DNA of 39,251 nucleotides. Source: Micromonospora wenchangensis (lineage in GTDB: Bacteria > Actinomycetota > Actinomycetes > Mycobacteriales > Micromonosporaceae). Of the stretch, positions 8,188 through 15,636 are shown one piece after another (the first letter of the stretch is position 1; each line of letters begins with the position of its first letter). The position numbers and the translations under genes are program-made. The notes beneath the pieces were generated by a model, which had not been told where the DNA came from, ran no database searches, and saw nothing but the letters and a program-made list of their open reading frames with translations. The stretch is from contig NZ_MZMV01000061.1 of the NCBI RefSeq assembly GCF_002210435.1, positions 1-39,251 of the forward strand. The letters are read 5' to 3'.

Positions 8188-8540
8188 CCGGGCGGCACCG
8201 GGTGCCCCTCGGGGCGTACCCAGGGTGAGGCCGGTGGGGGGACGGCAGCGTTGCCGCGCTCACCTACCGTGACGAAAGGCGGCGCGGCGCGGTTGACCGT
8301 GTCGTGGCGTCAGATCCTGACGTCGATGCCGGGCCCCGCCGCAGGGTGGGGTGGCACGACCGGTCGGCGGCTCAGGGACAACCCTGAGCCGTTCTCCGGG
8401 CCGACCCGCAGCGGGAAATCCGCGCCGGGTCAGTCCGTGGTCGGACGGATCCGCGCCGACCGGCACCGAGGATGGGATCGACCCCACCGACCAGCGGGGG
8501 CGGTGGGGGCACACACAGCCAGACGGAAGAGGTAGATGAC
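8188..8540. other. Intergenic region between the two-component and ABC operons
   Basis: 353 nt without a convincing gene. It contains the palindrome at 8369-8390 and, further left, an isolated AGGGT half-site-like word near 8222-8226. A short open frame entering the ABC gene from 8472 has no start signal. Confidence 0.6.
8369..8390. promoter_or_regulatory. Perfect palindrome, likely response-regulator operator
   Basis: Arms GGCTCAGGG and CCCTGAGCC are exact inverted complements of 9 bp around a 4-nt ACAA centre. The site lies 150 nt upstream of the ABC ATPase start and about 180 nt after the response regulator gene. No U-tract follows, so an operator is favoured over a terminator. Confidence 0.6.
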
Positions 8541-9308
8541 GTGACCGCGACGGTAGGCCGGCATGCGCAGGCCGCGGCCCGGGCGAACGACGTGTGGAAG
8601 GTGTACGGCACCGGCGAGGCGCAGGTCGCCGCGCTGCGGGGGGTCAGCGCCGAGTTCGAGCGGGGCAGGTTCACCGCGATCATGGGCCCGTCGGGCTCGG
8701 GCAAGTCGACGCTGATGCACTGCCTGGCCGGGTTGGACTCGGTCAGCAGGGGCACGGTGCAGATCGGCGACACCACGGTGACCGGGCTGGGCGACTCGGG
8801 GCTGACGAAGCTGCGCCGGGACAAGGTGGGCTTCATCTTCCAGCAGTTCAACCTGCTGCCCACGCTCACCGCCCAGGAGAACATCCTGCTGCCGATGTCG
8901 ATCGCCGGCCGCAAGCCCGACCCGGCCTGGTACGACACGGTGATCGACACCGTCGGCCTGCGGGACCGGCTGGGGCACCGGCCGTCGCAGCTCTCCGGTG
9001 GCCAGCAGCAGCGGGTCGCCTGCGCGCGGGCGCTGGTCGCCCGGCCAGAGGTGATCTTCGCCGACGAGCCGACCGGGAACCTGGACTCCCGTTCCGGCGC
9101 GGAGGTGCTCAACTTCCTGCGCAACTCGGTGCGCGAGCACGGGCAGACCATCGTGATGGTCACCCACGACCCGACCGCCGCCGCGTACGCCGACCGGGTG
9201 GTCTTCCTGGCCGACGGGCAGATCGTCTCGGAGCTGATCGAGCCGACCGCCGACACGGTGCTGGACACGATGAAGAAGCTGGACACCCCGGTCGAGGTGG
9301 CCGGCTGA
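8541..9308 (+). CDS. ABC transporter ATP-binding protein (MacB/LolD type)
   Basis: Nucleotide-binding subunit of 255 residues. Walker A GPSGSGKST is at 49-57, signature LSGGQQQR at 151-158, Walker B VIFADEP at 171-177 and the switch His at 209. The sequence around FQQFNLLPTLTAQEN is typical of the LolD/MacB/FtsE group. The GTG at 8541 has AGAGG 8 nt upstream; the longer open frame from 8472 is not used. The stop shares one base with the permease ATG, so the two subunits are translationally coupled. Probably exports a peptide, antibiotic or lipid-like compound under control of the upstream two-component system (inference). Confidence 0.95.
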   Translation: MTATVGRHAQAAARANDVWKVYGTGEAQVAALRGVSAEFERGRFTAIMGPSGSGKSTLMHCLAGLDSVSRGTVQIGDTTVTGLGDSGLTKLRRDKVGFIFQQFNLLPTLTAQENILLPMSIAGRKPDPAWYDTVIDTVGLRDRLGHRPSQLSGGQQQRVACARALVARPEVIFADEPTGNLDSRSGAEVLNFLRNSVREHGQTIVMVTHDPTAAAYADRVVFLADGQIVSELIEPTADTVLDTMKKLDTPVEVAG

Positions 9309-11860
9309 TGTTGCGGGCCACCCTCAAGAGTCTGCTGGCGCGCAAGGTGCGCCTGCTGCTGTCCGGCCTGGCCGTGGTGCTGGGCGTCATGTTCGTCTCG
9401 GGGGCGTTCGTGCTCACCGACACGCTGGGCCGCTCGTTCGACGCGGTCTTCGCCGACGCGTACGAGGGCATCGACGTCAACGTCGCCGGCAAGCCCAAGG
9501 TGGCGCTCGGCGAGATGCAGGGTGAGCAGGTGGCGGCGACGGTGCCGGCGGCCACGGTGCAGCGGGTCCGTGAGGTCGCCGGGGTGGCCGAGGCCACCGG
9601 GGTGGTCAACACCGACGGGGCCCAGCTGATCGGCGGCAACGGCAAGGTGGTCACCTCGTTCGGTCCGCCGCAGCTCGGGGCGAACTGGCGGGGCGAGAGC
9701 GACCTGGTGAAGCTGCGGGAGGGGCGGGAGCCCCGGGCGGACGACGAGATCGTCGTCAACGCGGCGCTGGCGCAGGCGGGCAAGGTGAAGGTCGGCGACC
9801 GGGTCGGGGTGCTGACGCCGCTGACGCCGAAGCAGACCTTCACCCTGGTCGGGATCTTCGGCTACAGCGGTGACCGGGACTCGATCGGCGGGGTCAACGA
9901 GATCGCCTTCACCACGCCGGTGGCGCAGCGGCTGCTGCTGGGCGAGCGGGACGTCTTCACCAACGTCACGGTCCGGGCCGCCCCCGGGGTCGGCGACGCC
10001 ACGTTGCGTGACGACGTGGCCCGGACGCTCGGCGACGGCTTCGAGGTCAAGACCGGCGCGCAGTTGTCGGCGGACGCCTCGGCGAGCCTGAAGGAGGGGC
10101 TGTCCTTCTTCAACAAGATCCTGCTCGGCTTCGCCGCCGTCGCGCTGCTGGTGGGCACGTTCCTCATCCTCAACACCTTCTCGATCATCGTGGCGCAGCG
10201 GACCCGGGAGCTGGCCCTGATGCGGGCGATCGGGGCCAGCGGCCGGCAGATCATCGGTTCGGTGGTGCTGGAGGCGGTGGCGATCGGCCTGATCGCCTCG
10301 GTGCTGGGGCTGGGCGCCGGCATCGGCATCGGCGCGCTGCTGGCGTACGTCTTCGGCAACCTGGCCGGCGGGTTGACGCTGGCCGGGATCGGCGTCCCGG
10401 CGTCGGCGGTGATCGGCTCGTTCGCGGTCGGCCTGCTGATCACGGTGGTGGCGGCGCTGCTGCCGGCGCTGCGGGCCGCGCGCATCCCGCCGATCGCGGC
10501 GATGCAGGACGTGGCCAACCCGGACCGGCCGTTGACCCGGGTCACCGTGACCGGTGGGGTGATCACCGGGATCGGCGCGGTGCTGTTGTTCCTCGGGCTC
10601 AGCGGCAACGCCGGGGACAACGCGTTGCCGGTCATCCTGGGCGGGGTGCTGTTCGCCTTCATCGGGGTGGCGTTGCTGACCCCGCTGATCAGCCGCCCGG
10701 TGGTGTCGCTGCTGGGGGCGGTCTTCGCCTGGTCGGTGCCGGGCAAGCTGGGGCGGCTGAACTCCGGCCGCAACCCGCGCCGGACGGCGATCACGGCGGC
10801 GGCGCTGATGGTCGGCATCGCCCTGGTGACCGGGGTGACGGTGATCCTGGACTCGGCGAAGGGCAGCATCGGCGCGCTGGCCCAGGACACCATCAAGGCC
10901 GAGCTGGTGATCTCGGGGGCGTCGACCGGCCCGCGGCCGGCGAGCTTCGACCCGGCGGTGCTCACGAAGGTGGCGGCGCTGCCCGGTGTGCAGATGGCCG
11001 ACGGCGAGTACGGCGACATGGGCATGGTCGACGGGAAGGTCACCTGGCTGGCCGCGTCCAGCGACGTGACCGCGTTGCAGCGGATCTTCGGGGCCAAGAC
11101 GACCGCCGGTGACATCAGCCGGCTCGGCCCGGACCAGATGCTGTTCAGCTCCGACTCCGCCAGGTCCCGCAACATCTCGGTCGGGTCGACGGTGACCGTG
11201 CAGGCCTCCCGGGGCGAGCCGCGCACCTACACGGTCAGCGGCATCTACGAGAGTTCCGAGCTGACCAGCCCGGTGCAGTTGCCGCCGCAGGCGGTGAAGG
11301 ACTTCGCCATCCCGAAGCCCAACCAGGGGTTCATCCAGCTGGCACCGGGCACCCGGGTGGCCGACGTGCAGCCGCAGGTGGAGGCGCTGCTGGCCGACAG
11401 CCCGGAGGTGTCGGTGGCCGACCGGGACGCGTTCATCGAGCAGCAGACCGGCTCGCTGGACAGCCTGCTCACGATGATCCAGATCCTGTTGGCGCTGGCG
11501 ATCGTGATCGCGGTGCTCGGCATCGTGAACACCCTGGCCCTGTCGGTGCTGGAGCGGACCCGCGAGCTGGGCCTGTTGCGGGCGATCGGGCTGCGCCGGG
11601 CGCAGACCATGCGGATGATCACCGTGGAGGCGGTGGTGATCTCGGTCTTCGGGGCGCTGCTCGGGATCGTGGTGGGCGTCGGTCTCGGTGCCGCGGTGGT
11701 CCGGGCGCTCAAGGACGACGGCATCACCGACCTGATCCTGCCGTGGGGTCAGATGGGGCTGTTCCTGCTGCTGGCGGCCGTCATCGGCGTGGTGGCGGCG
11801 GTGCTGCCGGCGGTGCGGGCGGCCCGGATCAACGTGCTGGGCGCGATCGCGCACGACTGA
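9308..11860 (+). CDS. FtsX-like ABC transporter permease, two-domain
   Basis: Membrane subunit of 850 residues made of two tandem MacB/FtsX halves. Each half has an N-terminal membrane helix, an extracellular periplasmic-core-like domain and three closely packed helices ending in an ALLPALRAARIPPIAAM or AVLPAVRAARINVLGAI motif, the family's C-terminal signature. Both copies carry QRTRELALMRAIGA or ERTRELGLLRAIGL, the coupling segment that contacts the ATPase. It overlaps the ATPase gene by one base and is the last gene before a strong hairpin, so the operon holds one ATPase and one double-length permease. Mechanotransmission across the membrane is known for the family; the substrate is unknown. 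Confidence 0.95.
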   Translation: MLRATLKSLLARKVRLLLSGLAVVLGVMFVSGAFVLTDTLGRSFDAVFADAYEGIDVNVAGKPKVALGEMQGEQVAATVPAATVQRVREVAGVAEATGVVNTDGAQLIGGNGKVVTSFGPPQLGANWRGESDLVKLREGREPRADDEIVVNAALAQAGKVKVGDRVGVLTPLTPKQTFTLVGIFGYSGDRDSIGGVNEIAFTTPVAQRLLLGERDVFTNVTVRAAPGVGDATLRDDVARTLGDGFEVKTGAQLSADASASLKEGLSFFNKILLGFAAVALLVGTFLILNTFSIIVAQRTRELALMRAIGASGRQIIGSVVLEAVAIGLIASVLGLGAGIGIGALLAYVFGNLAGGLTLAGIGVPASAVIGSFAVGLLITVVAALLPALRAARIPPIAAMQDVANPDRPLTRVTVTGGVITGIGAVLLFLGLSGNAGDNALPVILGGVLFAFIGVALLTPLISRPVVSLLGAVFAWSVPGKLGRLNSGRNPRRTAITAAALMVGIALVTGVTVILDSAKGSIGALAQDTIKAELVISGASTGPRPASFDPAVLTKVAALPGVQMADGEYGDMGMVDGKVTWLAASSDVTALQRIFGAKTTAGDISRLGPDQMLFSSDSARSRNISVGSTVTVQASRGEPRTYTVSGIYESSELTSPVQLPPQAVKDFAIPKPNQGFIQLAPGTRVADVQPQVEALLADSPEVSVADRDAFIEQQTGSLDSLLTMIQILLALAIVIAVLGIVNTLALSVLERTRELGLLRAIGLRRAQTMRMITVEAVVISVFGALLGIVVGVGLGAAVVRALKDDGITDLILPWGQMGLFLLLAAVIGVVAAVLPAVRAARINVLGAIAHD

Positions 11861-11871
11861 TCGGGTCCGCC

Positions 11872-11909
11872 GCGAGGGGGGTTCCGCCGGCCGGCGGGAC
11901 CCCCCTCGT
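11872..11909. terminator. Bidirectional terminator hairpin
   Basis: GAGGGGGGT (11874-11882) is exactly complementary to ACCCCCCTC (11899-11907), and the inner bases continue the stem nearly to the centre (TCCGCCGG against CCGGCGGG with one wobble). It lies between the convergent permease and HAD hydrolase genes and probably stops transcription from both sides. Confidence 0.8.
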
Positions 11910-11936
11910 CGTGGCCGCGCCGGTCCGCCGGGCGGC

Positions 11937-12608
11937 TCAACCGGGTGGCTCGCCGAGCAGCGCCGCCAGCAGCTCCAGGTCCGCCGAGGTCAGGCTCTCC
12001 ACCTGGTGTACGCCGTCGGTCGGCGGCACCGGCACCTCCGCCGGCACGGCCAGCACCGCCGCACCGGCGGCGAGCGCGCTGGCCACCCCGGTCGGTGAGT
12101 CCTCGATCGCCACGCAGCGGCCGATCGGCACGCCGAGCAGCCGGGCGGCGGTCAGGTACGGCTCGGGGTGCGGCTTGGCCGAGTCGACCTCGTCGCCGCA
12201 GACCACGGCGTCGAAGCTGTCCCGGCCGAGGGTGTCCAGGGCCACCTCGACCAGTGGCCGGCCGCTGGAGGTGACCAGCGCGGTGGGGATGCCGGCGGCG
12301 CGGACCGCCCGCAGCAGCGTCAACGCGCCCGGCCGCCAGCGCAGCCCGGTGCGGAACAGCTCCAGGATCCGCGCGTTGATCCACTCGGCGCTGGCCTGCG
12401 GGTCCCGCTCGGGTTGGCCGAGGTCGTCGTGGAGGATGCGCATCGACGCGGCCATCGCCGTGCCGATCATCGCCCGCCGGGCCGGGCCGGTGAGCGTGCC
12501 CCCGTACTCGGCGGCCAGCTCGTGCAGGGCGACGTCCCACAGCTTCTCGCTGTCGACCAGGGTGCCGTCCATGTCGAAGAGCACGGCGGCGGGGTGTGGG
12601 CTGCTCAG
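11937..12608 (-). CDS. HAD-superfamily hydrolase (phosphatase/phosphoglucomutase-like), apparent CTG start
   Basis: A cytoplasmic HAD phosphohydrolase of about 223 residues with the nucleophile motif LFDMDGTLVDSE close to the N-terminus, motif II LVTSSG, motif III Lys in SAKPHPEPY and motif IV AIEDSPTGVASA, plus a helical C1 cap. It resembles the beta-phosphoglucomutase/GS1 subgroup; the substrate is unknown. There is no ATG, GTG or TTG start at the right place. A perfect AGGAGG lies 6 nt upstream of a CTG at 12608, which gives the expected N-terminus (LSSPHPAAVLFDMDG). The first GTG falls just before the nucleophile motif and has no such signal. The upstream open frame runs into the 3' end of the zinc peptidase gene. 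Confidence 0.88.
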   Translation of the reverse strand: MSSPHPAAVLFDMDGTLVDSEKLWDVALHELAAEYGGTLTGPARRAMIGTAMAASMRILHDDLGQPERDPQASAEWINARILELFRTGLRWRPGALTLLRAVRAAGIPTALVTSSGRPLVEVALDTLGRDSFDAVVCGDEVDSAKPHPEPYLTAARLLGVPIGRCVAIEDSPTGVASALAAGAAVLAVPAEVPVPPTDGVHQVESLTSADLELLAALLGEPPG

Positions 12609-12703
12609 CGGAATCCTCCTGGCGCTCGCGGGTGGTCTCCGGGCGATCCTGCCAGCCCGGCCCGGCCCGCGCGCCGCCGTACCGGCCGGACGTGACGTGC
12701 TCC

Positions 12704-13471
12704 TCAGCGCAGGTTGCAGGCGTCCAGGGACCGCTCGTAGCCGCGGAAGAACCAGTCGGTGCGCTGTTCGGCGGTGCCGTGCGAGCCCTCGGCGAACCAC
12801 GGCTGGTCGGGGTCGTCGCCGACGGCGAGCAGCCCCTCACGGAACTCGTCGAGGTCACCGGCGTCGAGCTTCAGGGTGCCGTCGCGGACGGAGTCGCCGA
12901 GGTACGCCCCGGCCATGCAGTCGGCCTGCAACTCCTGCTGGATGGTGAAGTCGGCGCGCAGTCCGAGGCGGACCTGGATGCCGTGGGCGTACTCGTGGCC
13001 CAGCAGGTAGAACACGAACGCGTCACCGACCTGCCGGAACGCCGACACCGACCAGTTGACGTCGTAGGCGATGAAGTCGCCCCGGGAGCAGTAGACGGCG
13101 TTGTTGCGCGGCAGTGCCTGCCCGGCGCAGGAGACCTCGCCCTCGCGCTGGTAGGGCACGATCCGGCTGATCGGGCGGAACTGTTGGCCGGAGGCCCGGA
13201 ACTGGGCGGCCCAGTAGCGTTCGGCGATGGTGACGGCGTCGGCGATGTCGCTCTTGAACTCGGCCACGCTGGTGGTGCCGTCGGCCCGGGTGGTCTCCGC
13301 CTGCGGCGAGGCCGGGGCCGCCGGGCGCGTCGACTGCCGGGGGGCCGGTTCCCGGGGTTCCTGCGGGCCGCTCTCCCCCACCCCGCCGGCCGCGCAGCCG
13401 ACCGCCACCACCAGCGCCGTCAGCGCGGCCAGCAGTGGTCCGTGCGAGCGGCGTCGCGAGCCTGCCGTCAC
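12704..13471 (-). CDS. Neutral zinc metallopeptidase (YpfJ family), lipoprotein
   Basis: A predicted surface lipoprotein of 255 residues. Residues 1-25 form a signal peptide with positive start (SRRRSHG), hydrophobic core and a lipobox ending AVG-Cys26. A Pro/Ala/Glu-rich linker (about 30-65) leads into the peptidase domain of the PF04228 family with the zinc motif LLGHEYAHGIQ and the following ELQADCMAG, which provides the third ligand. The C-terminal TAEQRTDWFFRGYE segment is typical of the family. The GTG start at 13471 has GGGAGG 6 nt upstream. The peptidase function is inferred from family motifs; no natural substrate is known to me. Confidence 0.92.
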   Translation of the reverse strand: MTAGSRRRSHGPLLAALTALVVAVGCAAGGVGESGPQEPREPAPRQSTRPAAPASPQAETTRADGTTSVAEFKSDIADAVTIAERYWAAQFRASGQQFRPISRIVPYQREGEVSCAGQALPRNNAVYCSRGDFIAYDVNWSVSAFRQVGDAFVFYLLGHEYAHGIQVRLGLRADFTIQQELQADCMAGAYLGDSVRDGTLKLDAGDLDEFREGLLAVGDDPDQPWFAEGSHGTAEQRTDWFFRGYERSLDACNLR

Positions 13472-13587
13472 CGTGTGCCTCCCAGGCGTGCCGGTCCTGC
13501 GATCGGTGGTACCCCGACCGTGGAACGATCATGCCCGGCCGGCGTCCCGTTGACCATGGGTGACCCGGACGGGTCCGGCCCGGGTGG

Positions 13588-13791
13588 TCACCAGGGCTGG
13601 CCACCGTAGATCGTCCCACCCTGGCTGGTGTGCCGCTCCACCTCGTACCGATGCTGTCTGGACTGGGCCTCCTGCCCGGCGGCCCCGTTCTCCGCCCCGA
13701 CGGCACGGGCCCGGTCGCGCCAGGCGACCCAGCCGACCGTGCCGATCATCACCAGGGCCGCCACGCCGAGCACGAGCCACATCGTCGTCAC
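13588..13791 (-). CDS. Small single-span membrane protein
   Basis: A 67-residue protein with one N-terminal membrane helix (MWLVLGVAALVMIGTVGWVAW) and a short charged cytoplasmic tail containing many Gln, Arg and Glu residues. The GTG at 13791 is proposed as a leaderless start because TACCGT (13798-13803 on this strand) ends 6 nt before it; a GTG at 13818 would extend the N-terminus by 9 residues, and the ATG at 13782 would shorten it. Function unknown. It is not clearly linked to the DGPF/sigma pair read in the other direction. Confidence 0.65.
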   Translation of the reverse strand: MTTMWLVLGVAALVMIGTVGWVAWRDRARAVGAENGAAGQEAQSRQHRYEVERHTSQGGTIYGGQPW

Positions 13792-13797
13792 GGGGCC

Positions 13798-13803
13798 ACG
13801 GTA
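13798..13803 (-). promoter_or_regulatory. -10 element for the small membrane protein
   Basis: TACCGT on the minus strand lies 6 nt before the GTG at 13791. The same hexamer and spacing occur in front of the mini-ORF at 1944. Confidence 0.4.
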
Positions 13804-13849
13804 GGTGACCGTCGCCACCCGCCCGGTCGGCGGTTAGCCTCGCAGCGGG

Positions 13850-13879
13850 TGTCCGGATCGGCCCGGCGGCTCCGACGTC
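13850..13879 (+). promoter_or_regulatory. Possible ECF42-type promoter before the DGPF gene
   Basis: TGTCCG (13850-13855) and CGACGTC (13873-13879) are separated by 17 nt. As I recall, ECF42 sigma factors recognise a TGTCGA-like -35 and a CGA/TC-rich -10 in front of their DGPF genes, which this resembles with mismatches. A TAGCCT at 13835-13840 is an alternative, ordinary -10. Confidence 0.35.
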
Positions 13880-13918
13880 CCGGATGTCCGGCCGCACCCC
13901 GCGGCCGAGAGGAGAGCC

Positions 13919-14320
13919 ATGAAATACATGATCATGTTGTACGGGTCGCAGCGCGACTACGACGCCATGGCCGGCCGTCCCGGGGCGCAACCGCCGATGA
14001 CGCCGGAGCAGGTCGCCGCGATGCACGAGCACATGGCGGCGGTGCACCGGGAACTGGCCGAATCCGGCGAGCTGGTCGACGGGCAGGGGCTGACCGCACC
14101 GGTGCACGCCCGGCGGGTACGGCTGCGACAGGGCACGCCGGTGGTCACCGACGGGCCGTACCCGGAGACGCAGGAGGTGCTGGCCGGATTCACCGTCGTC
14201 GACTGTGTCAGCTTCGACCGGGCCACCGAGATCGCGGCCCGGTTCGTCGACCCGGACGCCGAGGGCGGGTACGTCGACGTACGGCCGGTCGCCGACGGCA
14301 TCGACGACCTGGACGGCTGA
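13919..14320 (+). CDS. DGPF-domain (YCII-related) protein
   Basis: A small cytoplasmic protein of 133 residues in the YCII/DGPF superfamily. It begins with the typical beta strand MKYMIMLYGSQ and holds the name-giving motif as TDGPYPETQEVLAGF (Phe replaced by Tyr in DGPY) around residues 81-95. The ATG has GAGAGGAGA just upstream. Genes for DGPF proteins almost always sit next to ECF42-type sigma factors, as here, where the sigma gene follows after 10 nt, and they are the known regulon members. The biochemical activity of the domain is unknown; a ferredoxin-like dimer fold is expected. Confidence 0.93.
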   Translation: MKYMIMLYGSQRDYDAMAGRPGAQPPMTPEQVAAMHEHMAAVHRELAESGELVDGQGLTAPVHARRVRLRQGTPVVTDGPYPETQEVLAGFTVVDCVSFDRATEIAARFVDPDAEGGYVDVRPVADGIDDLDG

Positions 14321-14330
14321 CCCGGTCGCC

Positions 14331-15584
14331 ATGGGACCGTCCACCGTCGAGGACCTGTTGCGCGTGCTCGCGCCGCAGGTCCTCGGCGCGGTCGTCCGTC
14401 GGTACGGCCACTTCGACACCGCCGAGGACGCCGTCCAGGAGGCGCTGCTGGCCGCCGCGACCCGCTGGCCGGTCGACGGGCTGCCCGAGCAGCCCCGGGG
14501 CTGGCTGGTCACGGTGGCGGCCCGGCGGCTGACCGACCTGCTCCGCGCCGAGCAGGCCCGGCGACGGCGGGAGGACGACGCCGGCCGGGGGCGACGGTGG
14601 GTCGCCCCGGCGGCCGACCACCGGGAGCCGGGCGACGACAGCCTGGTGCTGCTGTTCCTGTGCTGCCATCCGGCGCTGCCGCCGGCCGCCCAGGTGGCGT
14701 TGACCCTGCGCGCCGTCGGCGGGTTGGGCACGGCCGAGGTGGCGCGGGCGTTCCTGGTGCCCGAGGCGACCATGACCCGCCGGATCACCCGCGCCAAGCA
14801 GCGCATCCGGGACAGCGGGCTGCCGTTCGCGCTGCCCGACGCCGACGAGCGCGCGGCCCGGCTCGACGCCGTCCGGCAGGTGCTCTACCTGATCTTCAAC
14901 GAGGGGTACGCCAGTACCACCGGCCCACGCCTGCGCCGGGTGGACCTGTCCACCGAGGCGATCCGGCTGACCCGGCTGCTGCACCGGCTGCTCCCGGCCG
15001 ACCCGGAGGTGACCGGGCTGCTGGCGTTGATGCTGCTCACCGATGCCCGGGGCCCGGCCCGGGTGGGCCCGGACGGTGAGCTGGTGCCGATGGCGGAGCA
15101 GGACCGCAGCCGCTGGCGGGCCGACCAGATCGCCGAGGGGGTGGCCCTGGTCAGCGCGGTGCTGCCACGCGGCGACGTCGGGCCCTACCAGATCCAGGCG
15201 GCGATCGCGGCGGTGCACGACGAGGCGGCGAGCGCCGAGGCGACCGACTGGGCGCAGATCGAGGCCCTCTACGGGGTGCTGCTGGGGATGTCGGACAACC
15301 CGGTGGTGGCGCTCAACCACGCGGTGGCGGTGGCGATGGCCCGGGGTCCCGCCGCCGGGCTGCGCCTGCTCGACGCGCTGGCCGACGACCCCCGCGTCGG
15401 TGACGACCCCCGGCGGCACGCGGCCCGCGCGCACCTGCTGGAGCGTTCCGGCGACCTCGCCGAGGCCCGGACGGCGTACGCCGACGCGGCCCGCCGCTCG
15501 ACCGGCCTGCCCCGCCAGCGTTACCTGTACGGCCGGCTGGCCCGGCTGGCCGACGCCGGGGACGGTGGGCCCGGCGACGGGTGA
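14331..15584 (+). CDS. ECF42-group RNA polymerase sigma factor with TPR-like C-terminal domain
   Basis: A 417-residue sigma factor, about twice the length of a simple ECF sigma. Region 2 is at the N-terminus (VVRRYGHFDTAEDAVQEALLAAATRWP), region 4 around residues 115-165 (FLVPEATMTRRITRAKQRI). It is followed by the long helical, TPR-like extension of this group, with the conserved LYLIFNEGYASTTG and NHAVAVAMARGPAAGL segments. No anti-sigma factor gene is present, as usual for ECF42; the C-terminal extension is thought to be needed for activity. The ATG at 14331 lacks a strong ribosome binding site and follows the DGPF stop after 10 nt, suggesting co-translation. The signal that activates it is unknown. 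Confidence 0.94.
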   Translation: MGPSTVEDLLRVLAPQVLGAVVRRYGHFDTAEDAVQEALLAAATRWPVDGLPEQPRGWLVTVAARRLTDLLRAEQARRRREDDAGRGRRWVAPAADHREPGDDSLVLLFLCCHPALPPAAQVALTLRAVGGLGTAEVARAFLVPEATMTRRITRAKQRIRDSGLPFALPDADERAARLDAVRQVLYLIFNEGYASTTGPRLRRVDLSTEAIRLTRLLHRLLPADPEVTGLLALMLLTDARGPARVGPDGELVPMAEQDRSRWRADQIAEGVALVSAVLPRGDVGPYQIQAAIAAVHDEAASAEATDWAQIEALYGVLLGMSDNPVVALNHAVAVAMARGPAAGLRLLDALADDPRVGDDPRRHAARAHLLERSGDLAEARTAYADAARRSTGLPRQRYLYGRLARLADAGDGGPGDG

Positions 15585-15592
15585 CCGTCACC
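15580..15592. terminator. Weak inverted repeat between convergent genes
   Basis: GGTGAC and GTCACC flank one C, starting inside the sigma factor stop region. The loop is too short for a stable hairpin on its own, so a terminator role is doubtful. Confidence 0.25.
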
Positions 15593-15636
15593 GGGCGACA
15601 CCGCCACGGCGCACGGGCCGGGCCCGCTAACCGGGA

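Noticed and set aside
8372..11854. Very long minus-strand open frame (1160 codons) opposite the ABC transporter genes
   Set aside because: Its product is a His/Arg/Gln/Pro-rich low-complexity chain with no family, and the plus strand carries clear Walker and FtsX motifs. It is a shadow of GC-rich third positions.
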